A stretch of DNA of 5,471 nucleotides from an uncultured Marvinbryantia sp. GTDB lineage: Bacteria > Bacillota > Clostridia > Lachnospirales > Lachnospiraceae. The notes under the pieces are model-generated. The model was given only the letters and a program-made list of their open reading frames with translations. It did no database searches and was not told the origin of the DNA. The DNA lies in assembly GCA_934394985.1 (NCBI GenBank), contig CAKRRF010000074.1:1-5471 (forward strand). Direction: 5' to 3'. The translations under genes were made by a program, and so were the position numbers. Each line of letters begins with the position of its first letter. Position 1 is the stretch's first letter. This document shows positions 1 through 5,320 of the stretch, one piece after another.

Positions 1-768
1 TTCAATCATGTGGTGTTTATCATCCGCAAGGATATCGAGAAGGAATTCAAAGAGGTCATCGGTGATCGCATTGCCTCAATTTGCAAGTCCCACAATGTAA
101 CTGTGGACTACGCATTTCAGGATATCAACGATATCCCGGGAGCTCTGCCAGAAGGCCGGACAAAGCCGTGGGGGACTGGCCAAGCCGTCCTTGCGGCGAA
201 AAATGTGATTGATACTCCGTTCATTGTCATCAATGCAGATGACTACTATGGTAAAGAAGGCTTCAAGGCCGTCCACGAGTATCTGGTAAATGGCGGTGAG
301 TCTTGCATGGCTGGTTTTGTACTGAAGAATACCCTGTCTGATAACGGTGGCGTGACTCGTGGCATCTGCAAAATGGATGAGAATGGAAACTTGACTGAGG
401 TTGTGGAAACCAAGAACATCGTCAAGACTGCAGATGGAGCAGAGGCAGACGGTGTGGCTGTTGATGTGAATTCTCTTGTTTCCATGAACATGTGGGGCTT
501 GACTCCTGATTTTCTGGATGTGCTGGAGGAGGGCTTCAAAGAGTTCTTTGAGAAAGAAGTACCGGGTAATCCTCTGAAAGCAGAGTATCTGATTCCTATC
601 TTCATCGGTGAGTTACTGAAGAAAGGTGAGATGTCTGTTAAGGTATTAAAAACCGATGATACCTGGTACGGCATGACCTACCATGAGGACGTTGCAGCCG
701 TAAAGGACAGCTTCAAGATGATGCTAGCGGATGACGTGTACAAGGCTGACTTGTTCAGTGATCTGTAA
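1..768 (+). CDS. Nucleotidyltransferase, 5'-truncated by window edge
   Basis: Partial gene of the NTP_transferase family, which couples a nucleoside triphosphate to a sugar phosphate or similar phosphorylated substrate in the cytoplasm, usually for envelope or glycan synthesis. The frame is open from base 1 (FNHVVFIIRKD...), so the GTG at position 10 is an internal Val codon and the true start lies to the left. Family members run near 300 residues and begin with a glycine-rich GxGSRxGG nucleotide-binding loop. About 255 residues are present here, so roughly the first 45-50 and that loop are missing. Visible motifs are KPWGTGQAVLAAK (about residues 56-68) and VINADDYYG (about 76-84), which fit the base/sugar-binding and metal-binding segments. 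The VanZ-like gene follows after 6 bases and is probably cotranscribed. The exact substrate cannot be read from the sequence. The family assignment is solid. Confidence 0.9.
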   Translation, partial: FNHVVFIIRKDIEKEFKEVIGDRIASICKSHNVTVDYAFQDINDIPGALPEGRTKPWGTGQAVLAAKNVIDTPFIVINADDYYGKEGFKAVHEYLVNGGESCMAGFVLKNTLSDNGGVTRGICKMDENGNLTEVVETKNIVKTADGAEADGVAVDVNSLVSMNMWGLTPDFLDVLEEGFKEFFEKEVPGNPLKAEYLIPIFIGELLKKGEMSVKVLKTDDTWYGMTYHEDVAAVKDSFKMMLADDVYKADLFSDL

Positions 769-774
769 ACAACG

Positions 775-1341
775 ATGAAAGAAACGATTGATTTACTTGG
801 AAAGATCCTCACAAATATCCTAATCGCCCTCTACGAGCCATTCGGATTTTCACTCCTGCTTTCCTTCCTCGCCATGTTTTTCTACCTGTATGCTTATGAA
901 TCTATTGGAGCAGGCAAAGGATGGAAGAATGCCATAGTGACATGGTATCAGAAGTTCAAGGAGAGTGTGTTCTTTCGGAAACTGTTCTTCCTGGCCTTTT
1001 TGACTTCACTTATTCTGTTCCGAACCCTGTTAAATCGGAACCTGTGGATGAATCCTTTATCCGATGTCATGGGTGGCTGGGGCATCTGGGAGACTGTGAA
1101 TGGCGAACAGAAACTGACCACCGAGTGTATCGAGAACGTAATCATGATGGTACCGTTTAGTTCGGTAGCAATGTGGACATTCGGAGAGAAGATAGGAAAC
1201 AGTTGGAAGAAGATACTGTGCAATAGCGGAAAGATAGCATTTATCTTTTCGATAAGCATAGAGATGCTACAATTATTGCTTCGCTTGGGAACATTCCAGC
1301 TATCAGATGTCTTCTACAACACAGTAGGTGGAGTGCTATAG
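775..1341 (+). CDS. VanZ-family membrane protein, C-terminus cut short
   Basis: Predicted integral membrane protein with about four hydrophobic segments (residues 21-40, 67-86, 118-137, 152-170). The VanZ-like domain shows as NVIMMVPF (121-128) and EMLQLLLRLGTFQLSDVFYN (163-182) followed by TVGG. The Glu163/Gln166, Asp178 and Asn182-Gly-Gly pattern is typical of the family. VanZ of Tn1546 gives low-level teicoplanin resistance, but most chromosomal homologues have no proven role. The start is the first ATG after the upstream stop. There is no good Shine-Dalgarno, so translation is probably coupled to the nucleotidyltransferase. The protein ends at GGVL, whereas relatives usually run on for another 15-25 residues that complete the last membrane segment. 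The stop TAG is created exactly where sequence homologous to an ATPase begins, so this looks like a junction truncation. It may still be stable, but it should not be treated as a full-length member. Confidence 0.8.
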   Translation: MKETIDLLGKILTNILIALYEPFGFSLLLSFLAMFFYLYAYESIGAGKGWKNAIVTWYQKFKESVFFRKLFFLAFLTSLILFRTLLNRNLWMNPLSDVMGGWGIWETVNGEQKLTTECIENVIMMVPFSSVAMWTFGEKIGNSWKKILCNSGKIAFIFSISIEMLQLLLRLGTFQLSDVFYNTVGGVL

Positions 1342-1658
1342 ACAGTCGACTTAATAGAAAAGGTGGAACGTTGATTTTTACAACACATTATCCGGAATTG
1401 CTAGATGAATTTGACCGGAACGATGGAATCTGCATTGTGAGAAATCGCAATGGCATCGCAGTAGAAAACCTGAGCCATATTCTGAAGCGTAATGATATTA
1501 AAAAAAGTGATGCGTATCAAAGCGGATTCCTGGAGGGGACAACTCCGGCATATGAGGCATATATGAGCTTGAAGAAAAATCTGGCTGGGATTGCCGGTAC
1601 GAGGGCTGCCCAAGATACTATTACAAGAAGCAGTTCCAGCTTCCGGTCTGGAACCTGA
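1341..1658 (+). pseudogene. C-terminal remnant of an AAA15-type ATPase
   Basis: The frame is open from the VanZ stop. It encodes the C-terminal lobe of an ABC/AAA15-type ATPase: DSRLNRKGGTLIFTTHYPEL, then LLDEFDRND, ending near SLKKNLA at 1586. It contains the H-switch (FTTH) but no Walker A, signature or Walker B. It aligns without gaps over about 81 residues with the end of the intact ATPase downstream: 17 of the first 30 residues are identical, and the rest is weaker. It is therefore a different member of the same family and not a copy. The TTG at 1371 is not a credible start because homology extends 10 codons before it and no ribosome site is present. After 1586 the frame runs on to a TGA at 1656-1658 through sequence unlike the family, overlapping the next fragment. 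It is a relic of an earlier cassette. Confidence 0.75.
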
Positions 1659-1771
1659 ACGGGAACCGTATGAAAAAGGAAAAGCCCTGCATGTGTTCGG
1701 ACTACATGCCGCTGACGCTGGAAGAGTGGATAGAGTATGACCAAAGACGGCGCAACAAAGCTGACAGGTAA
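1586..1771 (+). pseudogene. Headless cysteine-containing ORF fragment
   Basis: This frame reads WDCRYEGCPRYYYKKQFQLP, then VWNLNGNRMKKEKPCMCSDY, then MPLTLEEWIEYDQRRRNKADR and a TAA stop. It has four cysteines in a C-x4-C ... C-x-C arrangement that could bind a metal, and an aromatic, basic N-terminal half. Codon choice is gene-like, with many C/G third positions (TAC, AAG, CAG, CTG, AAC), unlike the A/T-ending codons of the ATPase cluster. No ATG, GTG or TTG occurs in frame before an ATG at 1670, which lies inside the well-formed part and has no ribosome site. So this is probably the 3' end of a gene whose 5' part was lost where the ATPase remnant was joined. I do not recognise the family. 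A short peptide translated from 1670 is possible but less likely. Confidence 0.45.
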
Positions 1772-1845
1772 GGGACATTGCTCCGTGCATTAGACGGATT
1801 TTCGCCTGATTTTATGAGTGATGGATGCCGCCAATGATGGCGGGA

Positions 1846-1895
1846 GCTGGAATTTTGTCGCAAGAAGCACTTCAAACGGCTGGAAAATTGTCGCA
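1846..1895 (+). repeat. Two imperfect 17-base direct repeats, 33-base period
   Basis: GCTGGAATTTTGTCGCA (1846-1862) recurs as GCTGGAAAATTGTCGCA (1879-1895) with two mismatches. The spacing is exactly 33 bases, or 11 codons. In one frame this reads AGILSQEALQT / AGKLSQPNALC, in a short ORF from an ATG at 1825 to a TGA at 1924. The 1772-1926 stretch holds no other recognisable gene. A decayed coding repeat is possible, and so is chance. Confidence 0.3.
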
Positions 1896-1938
1896 GCCAA
1901 ATGCACTGTGCGATAAAGATGAGTGAGAGGTACTCCTT

Positions 1939-2082
1939 TTGAATAAGATTTATGAAGATTACATAAGAGAAAAGGTACATGAGCAATTAACCGAACGGGC
2001 GAGGCAGATGCTGGAGGATGGCGTTCTCTCACTTGAAAAGATTGCAGAGTATTCCGGTTTGGAGCTGGCAGAAGCTTTGTAA
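1939..2082 (+). CDS. Small 47-aa hypothetical protein
   Basis: Begins at TTG (1939) and encodes MNKIYEDYIREKVHEQLTER, then ARQMLEDGVLSLEKIAEYSG and LELAEAL. An AGAGG at 1926-1930 lies 8 bases before the TTG, which supports this start. The first half is a charged amphipathic helix. The second half (MLEDG.LSLEKIAEYSGL) resembles the helical tail seen at the C-terminus of many Firmicutes Rpn/PD-(D/E)XK transposase-like proteins and similar small proteins. That likeness is from memory of the motif and is not evidence of activity, because no catalytic domain is present. It could be a free-standing small protein or a leftover tail of a mobile-element gene. A 7-codon frame (MSERYSF) ends in the TGA that overlaps its TTG. 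The next 120 bases up to the ATPase start are A/T-rich and non-coding. Confidence 0.5.
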   Translation: MNKIYEDYIREKVHEQLTERARQMLEDGVLSLEKIAEYSGLELAEAL

Positions 2083-2156
2083 AATATGAAAAGACTTAGA
2101 GAAGATTTTGCTATATTGACTAAAAATAAGAAAATACTGAAACTTAAACAAAAAAC

Positions 2157-2185
2157 TTGATTAAAACTGAACAATGGGGTATACT
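2157..2185 (+). promoter_or_regulatory. Sigma-A promoter of the ATPase cluster
   Basis: TTGATT (2157-2162), a 17-base spacer, and TATACT (2180-2185). Transcription would begin near 2191-2193, at or just before the ribosome binding site, giving a leader of only about 12-15 bases. The TTG of the -35 box is also the first possible initiation codon of the ATPase frame, but it has no ribosome site and should not be used as the gene start. Confidence 0.65.
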
Positions 2186-2191
2186 AAGCGT

Positions 2192-2198
2192 GGAGGTG
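2192..2198 (+). promoter_or_regulatory. Ribosome binding site fixing the ATPase start
   Basis: GGAGGTG lies 6 bases before ATG 2205. It is close to a perfect Shine-Dalgarno and places the start 16 codons inside the longest open frame. Confidence 0.85.
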
Positions 2199-2204
2199 TT
2201 TCAG

Positions 2205-3320
2205 ATGAAGTTGCTGCGTGTCAAGGCGAGTCATTTTAAGAATTGCCAGGATGATACGGTTATTGATTTGGTCGCTAAGTCGAAAAAGACGACAGAAGAC
2301 AAGGAATATGAGCTTCAGGAAATTGCTGAAGGCTTGTATGTGTACAGCATTGGAGCGTTTGTCGGAAAAAATGCTTCCGGTAAAACAACTGCACTAGAAC
2401 TGCTGGATTGCTGCTATGATATTTTGGGCAAGTTTAGTCTGGAGAACAAGCACTATTCCTATGAGGGAATCAAACTAGAAATTATCTTTTTCCATGAAGG
2501 GTATGTATATAAATATGCAACAGAACTGAGAGCAGATCCAACATTAGCAAATCGAGCAACTTTTTCTAATCAGCATATCTACAAGAAAAAGTATTATAAA
2601 ACTAAGCTGAGTTCGTTGTATACCGAGGACTTTGTTGAGCAAAAAAATCTAGGAGAGTTACCGGAAGATACGGCAAGCACTTTTTTTGTCTTAAAGAAAA
2701 AGCGAGTATCAGCTATTTTCTTCGGTAGCGATGGTATGGGAGTGGACACATACCAGATGGCATTCCGACTGCTCAAAACCTATCATATACCAGATGAAAT
2801 GCTTTCTGCGATTATTCGTATCTTTGATAGTAATATTCAAAGCATTCAGATGCTTGACGAGCATAACTATCGTGTCAACATCTGCAATCAGGAAAAGCTT
2901 CTGTCGGACAAGGAACTTCTATATATGTTGTCCAGCGGAACGACAAAAGGTATCATCCTTTACACATTGGTTGTAGCTTCTCTCCAGCAGGGATTCGACT
3001 TGCTTATCGATGAGGCAGAGGCGCATTTTCATAAGACACTTGTCGAAAATATGCTGAGTCTCTATATGGATAAAACAGTGAACAGACACGGGGCAACGCT
3101 GCTGTTTTCGACACATTATTGTGAAGTTTTAGATTTGTTCAACCGACAGGATAATATCTGGGTGTGTCAGTCAAGCGATAAGATTGCCATTAAGAATATG
3201 TATGAGTGTTTTGAGGTGAGATCTGGTTTGCTTAAGAGCAAGCGTTTTTATAATAACGCTTTCCAAACGGCGGTAAACTATGATGAACTCATGAATCTGA
3301 AAAGGAAGTTGATGAAATGA
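2205..3320 (+). CDS. AAA15/ABC-type ATPase of a putative antiphage system
   Basis: A 371-aa cytoplasmic ATPase of the SMC/ABC-like AAA15-AAA21 class (COG1106-like). Residues from ATG 2205: N-terminal strand MKLLRVKASHFKN; Walker A GKNASGKTT at 54-62 with Lys60; a lysine-rich middle region including KKKYYKTK at 127-134; an ABC-type signature LSSGTTKG at 252-259; Walker B DLLIDEAEAHFH at 265-276 with Asp269-Glu270; and the H-switch FSTH at 311-314. All ATPase motifs look intact. It has a strong ribosome site and its own promoter. The downstream RloB/TOPRIM-like gene overlaps it by ATGA (3317-3320), so the two proteins are probably made in fixed ratio. ATPases of this kind paired with a small nuclease-like protein include AbiL and PARIS, where the ATPase senses the phage and controls the effector. 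Membership of a named system is not proven here. A paralogous C-terminal remnant lies about 600 bases upstream. RecF/OLD-like repair roles are less likely given the partner. Confidence 0.85.
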   Translation: MKLLRVKASHFKNCQDDTVIDLVAKSKKTTEDKEYELQEIAEGLYVYSIGAFVGKNASGKTTALELLDCCYDILGKFSLENKHYSYEGIKLEIIFFHEGYVYKYATELRADPTLANRATFSNQHIYKKKYYKTKLSSLYTEDFVEQKNLGELPEDTASTFFVLKKKRVSAIFFGSDGMGVDTYQMAFRLLKTYHIPDEMLSAIIRIFDSNIQSIQMLDEHNYRVNICNQEKLLSDKELLYMLSSGTTKGIILYTLVVASLQQGFDLLIDEAEAHFHKTLVENMLSLYMDKTVNRHGATLLFSTHYCEVLDLFNRQDNIWVCQSSDKIAIKNMYECFEVRSGLLKSKRFYNNAFQTAVNYDELMNLKRKLMK

Positions 3321-3850
3321 AGCTATTGATCATGTGCGAGGGACCTAACGAGCTCAAAATCATCAACATCCTGCTGGAAAATCAAAAGCTGAAATTTACA
3401 TCAGATGATTTGCTGGGCTTGGTCCCGTATCATGCACGTCAAATAAAATCCTCTGCTGCAGTTAAGGCGGCATTGAACTTATATCCAGATGAGGTACATG
3501 TACTGCGTATTGGCGATGGTCAAAATGAAAAACTGGAAATACCGTCTGCATACAAAGACAAAATAACGCTGGTTGAAAAGTATTGTACAAAGCCTGAGTT
3601 GGAAATGCTGCTCATTATATCTGAAGATTTAGCTGATGAGTATGAAAAAGTGAAATCCAAAACAAAACCAAAGACTTTTGCAAAAGCGAATATTCGATGC
3701 GGAAAAAGAAGATATGATAATAGTACAGCGTTCTACGAGGAGTACTTTGGTCAGAATTGCGAAAAGCTGGTTGCTGCTATTAAAGCGTATAAACAACACA
3801 ATGGCTCACACAAGAAAGATGAGCATTACTTGGCGGAGCTCTTGAAGTAA
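3317..3850 (+). CDS. RloB/TOPRIM-like small protein, putative effector
   Basis: A 177-aa soluble protein. The N-terminus MKLLIMCEGPNELKIINILL is a hydrophobic strand followed by E8-G-x-x-E12, which resembles the first TOPRIM motif. HVLRIGDGQNEKLE (61-74), with Asp67, could be the second acidic motif. TKPELEMLLII (91-101) resembles the P-x-x-E strand of RloB-like and similar compact nuclease-fold proteins. The C-terminal third is basic and helical (KSKTKPKTFAKAN, CGKRRYD). The start ATG overlaps the ATPase stop (ATGA), and AAGGAAG at 3302-3308 lies 8 bases upstream. If the reading is right, it would act as a nucleic-acid-cleaving or other effector controlled by the ATPase, as in AbiL (RloB-like AbiLii) or PARIS (TOPRIM AriB). 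It is shorter than AriB, and the second acidic motif is not a clear DxD. The ATPase-partner link is firm; the nuclease role is inference. Confidence 0.6.
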   Translation: MKLLIMCEGPNELKIINILLENQKLKFTSDDLLGLVPYHARQIKSSAAVKAALNLYPDEVHVLRIGDGQNEKLEIPSAYKDKITLVEKYCTKPELEMLLIISEDLADEYEKVKSKTKPKTFAKANIRCGKRRYDNSTAFYEEYFGQNCEKLVAAIKAYKQHNGSHKKDEHYLAELLK

Positions 3851-3857
3851 TTATGTG

Positions 3858-3866
3858 AAGGGAGAG
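3858..3866 (+). promoter_or_regulatory. Ribosome binding site for the third cluster gene
   Basis: AAGGGAGAG lies 9 bases before ATG 3876. It also overlaps the first codons of the alternative GTG start at 3855, which itself has no ribosome site, so ATG 3876 is preferred. An out-of-frame ATG at 3871 opens only a 13-codon frame. Confidence 0.6.
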
Positions 3867-3875
3867 ATTGATGAA

Positions 3876-4301
3876 ATGGCGAGTGGCCCTAAGTTGTCTG
3901 ATTACAGAATGACGGAAAAAGAGTACATTCTGGCAGAAACCATAGTCGAGATGACAGACAAATCAGAACTTTTCCGTATAGGGTTTGAGAACTTTGGCTG
4001 GTCGGAGATAGAAGATATTCCTACAGGAAACAGACCTCACAATCTCCGCTATATCCTAAAGCAAGAAGCATGGATTGAACTGATTGATACTACCGCCGCG
4101 TTCATTAAATTGAATCCGTCTGGAGAATGGCTGTCATCGGACAGCAGAACATATTATAAGGAAAATGGATTCCGTTATACGGATAGCCAGAAGAAAAAAT
4201 TTTTGAAGACGGTAAGCGGTGGGCTAATCGATTATATGTCAGACTGGTGGGAATGGACAAAAGACGGAAGACCAGAGAATGTTTTGTTTTTAAAACGATA
4301 A
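3876..4301 (+). CDS. Unrecognised 141-aa protein, third gene of the cluster
   Basis: I do not recognise the family. From ATG 3876 it encodes 141 residues, apparently soluble, with no signal peptide or membrane segment. Distinct parts are a charged N-terminal helix (SDYRMTEKEYILAETIVEMT), FENFGWSEIEDIPTGNRPHN at about 37-56, an aromatic helical core, and a Trp-rich end (SGGLIDYMSDWWEWTKDGRP). The gap to the RloB-like gene is 25 bases with no promoter or terminator, so it is probably cotranscribed with the ATPase pair, and a promoter for the next gene follows its stop. It could be an extra component, regulator or antidote of the pair, or unrelated cargo. Nothing in its motifs decides between these. 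An alternative GTG start at 3855 would add 7 residues and leave only 4 bases between the genes. Confidence 0.75.
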   Translation: MASGPKLSDYRMTEKEYILAETIVEMTDKSELFRIGFENFGWSEIEDIPTGNRPHNLRYILKQEAWIELIDTTAAFIKLNPSGEWLSSDSRTYYKENGFRYTDSQKKKFLKTVSGGLIDYMSDWWEWTKDGRPENVLFLKR

Positions 4302-4310
4302 TTTTGCCTT

Positions 4311-4337
4311 TTGAAAAATGGGTAATCGTGGTATAAT
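4311..4337 (+). promoter_or_regulatory. Extended -10 promoter of the metallopeptidase gene
   Basis: TTGAAA (4311-4316), a 15-base spacer, and TATAAT (4332-4337) preceded by TGG, giving an extended -10 that compensates for the short spacer. Transcription would begin near 4343-4345, leaving a leader of about 100 bases before the coding region. No terminator is visible between the upstream stop at 4301 and this promoter. Confidence 0.7.
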
Positions 4338-4350
4338 GTAAATATAAGAA

Positions 4351-4449
4351 GTACCTTTCTGCATAATAGTGAACGAAAGAGGTGAAATCTAAAGAAAGCA
4401 TCCATTCCAGAAAGAGAGTACATTATCAAAAGATAGTGTAGAAAGGTAT
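4351..4449 (+). promoter_or_regulatory. Leader RNA with a helix that hides the ribosome site
   Basis: Bases 4351-4364 (GTACCTTTCTGCAT) can pair without a break with 4436-4449 (GTGTAGAAAGGTAT), giving 11 Watson-Crick and 3 G-U pairs. The 3' arm contains the GAAAGG ribosome site and the first two bases of ATG 4448. The 5' arm begins about 7 bases after the predicted transcription start, so almost the whole leader is the closed loop. The same 5' arm has a shorter alternative partner at 4408-4414 (CAGAAAG against CTTTCTG, 7 pairs), so two exclusive states are conceivable. The loop is purine-rich and has a ribosome-site-like AGAGGTG at 4378-4384. A 19-codon GTG frame (4382-4441) ends inside the 3' arm, but its spacing to any ribosome site is poor. 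It matches no riboswitch I know. Confidence 0.45.
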
Positions 4450-4459
4450 GGAATTTGCA

Positions 4460-5284
4460 ATGAAAAAGCATGCACAGGAATGGATTGCTGAAATTGAGCA
4501 GATGTTTAAGAAGACGTTTCCAAAGGCAGAGAAAATGTTGCAAACTATAGTAGTTGAGTTTGCTCCTGCCAGAAACTGGAATCGCAAAAGGGAGAAAGCA
4601 GCACAGCTATGTGGAGAGGAAACAAGTAAGCAACAGCAAATCAAAAACAATTTGGCCTATAAACATGATGTGCCTATTTATGGAGAGTTTATCTTTGGAG
4701 AAAAAGGACAGGCGATTCTTTTGAGAACAGAAGTGCTCGATAGAAGGGAAATTCTTGCAGAAGTTCTTTTTCATGAATTGGCGCATGGGTATTGCTATTG
4801 GCTAGAAAAACAAGACAAGAACTTTCCGGTAGAATGCCAGCTTGGTCGATGCGAAAATGAAGAGACACAGCTTGGATATTATGTTTGGAAAGAATTTATA
4901 GCACAAACCATCAGCCTCAAAATTTGCCAAGAAAAGCAAATTAAAGTATGTAAGTATACGGATGGGGAATTGAAAGCGTATCTTACATGGATGATCAAGG
5001 GAACTTTTACGGAATCGGATATGGGAATGTTTTGTGCCGAGTTTTTCTTTACTGATGGAAATGATAAAAGACTAAGCGAAATGATGAAAAACCAGGATGA
5101 ATTGATTGCTGATGATGTCCGCCAGATTTATCATTTGCTTTCTCAGAAGCTTAGAGAGAAAGATTATGAGAAAGCAAATGGGAAATTTCTTATGCAACTT
5201 GGAGAGTGTGTTGCGAGATTTCGGCTGGATAAGCTGACTCAAAGACTTTTTAATGGTCAAAAGAATTTACAAAGAGCATCTTGA
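4460..5284 (+). CDS. Putative zinc metallopeptidase (HELAH)
   Basis: A 274-residue soluble protein. From ATG 4460, residues 97-111 are EILAEVLFHELAHGY with the zinc-binding HExxH: His105, Glu106, His109. Glu145 in WKEFIAQTISL, 36 residues after His109, is the best candidate third ligand, which would make it gluzincin-like. ImmA/IrrE (M78) and SprT-like proteins share this general layout, but I cannot place it in either. There is no signal peptide, so it would act in the cytoplasm. The ends are rich in charged helix, and a Cys-rich patch (VECQLGRCENEE) lies between the zinc ligands. GAAAGG at 4441-4446 is 13 bases before ATG 4460 but only 1 base before ATG 4448, so 4460 is preferred; the longer form adds MEFA. 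It has its own promoter and folded leader. Its position after the defence cluster suggests accessory cargo or a regulator-cleaving protease; this is inference. Confidence 0.7.
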   Translation: MKKHAQEWIAEIEQMFKKTFPKAEKMLQTIVVEFAPARNWNRKREKAAQLCGEETSKQQQIKNNLAYKHDVPIYGEFIFGEKGQAILLRTEVLDRREILAEVLFHELAHGYCYWLEKQDKNFPVECQLGRCENEETQLGYYVWKEFIAQTISLKICQEKQIKVCKYTDGELKAYLTWMIKGTFTESDMGMFCAEFFFTDGNDKRLSEMMKNQDELIADDVRQIYHLLSQKLREKDYEKANGKFLMQLGECVARFRLDKLTQRLFNGQKNLQRAS

Positions 5285-5309
5285 AGCTACTTGACATGTA
5301 TGTTATAAT
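5281..5309 (+). promoter_or_regulatory. Promoter overlapping the peptidase stop codon
   Basis: TTGAAG (5281-5286, containing the TGA stop at 5282-5284), a 17-base spacer, and TATAAT (5304-5309) preceded by TGT, an extended -10. It points right, toward the short reading frame at 5370. The palindrome at 5307-5327 overlaps its -10 and start region. Confidence 0.6.
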
Positions 5310-5320
5310 GGGCTTATAAA
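5291..5320 (+). promoter_or_regulatory. Second, overlapping promoter
   Basis: A consensus TTGACA (5291-5296) with an 18-base spacer and TATAAA (5315-5320). The -10 lies across the centre of the palindrome. It may be an alternative to the promoter at 5281-5309, and the sequence does not say which one is used. Confidence 0.45.

Noticed and set aside
10..12. GTG 10 as start of the nucleotidyltransferase
   Set aside because: The frame is open to base 1 with family-like residues (FNHVVF), and about 45-50 conserved N-terminal residues are missing, so the gene is cut by the window edge.
246..674. Long minus-strand open frame inside the nucleotidyltransferase
   Set aside because: Opposite a clear coding frame, low-complexity Ser/Pro composition and no ribosome site. 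The other minus-strand frames are shadows for similar reasons.
1371..1658. Functional 95-aa protein from TTG 1371
   Set aside because: Homology to the ATPase C-terminus extends upstream of the TTG, there is no ribosome site, and the last 24 codons are out of family and overlap a better-formed frame.
2157..2204. TTG 2157 as start of the ATPase gene (387 aa)
   Set aside because: It has no ribosome site and forms part of a -35 box. GGAGGTG six bases before ATG 2205 is far stronger, and the family begins at MKLLRVKASHFKN.
2205..3850. Assignment to Septu, Gabija or OLD-type systems
   Set aside because: There is no HNH motif in the small partner (Septu), no TOPRIM fused to the ATPase (OLD/GajA) and no UvrD-like helicase partner (Gabija).
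5291..5309. TTGACA (5291) paired with TATAAT (5304) as one promoter
   Set aside because: The spacer would be only 7 bases. Each box has a better partner (TTGAAG 5281 with TATAAT; TTGACA with TATAAA 5315).
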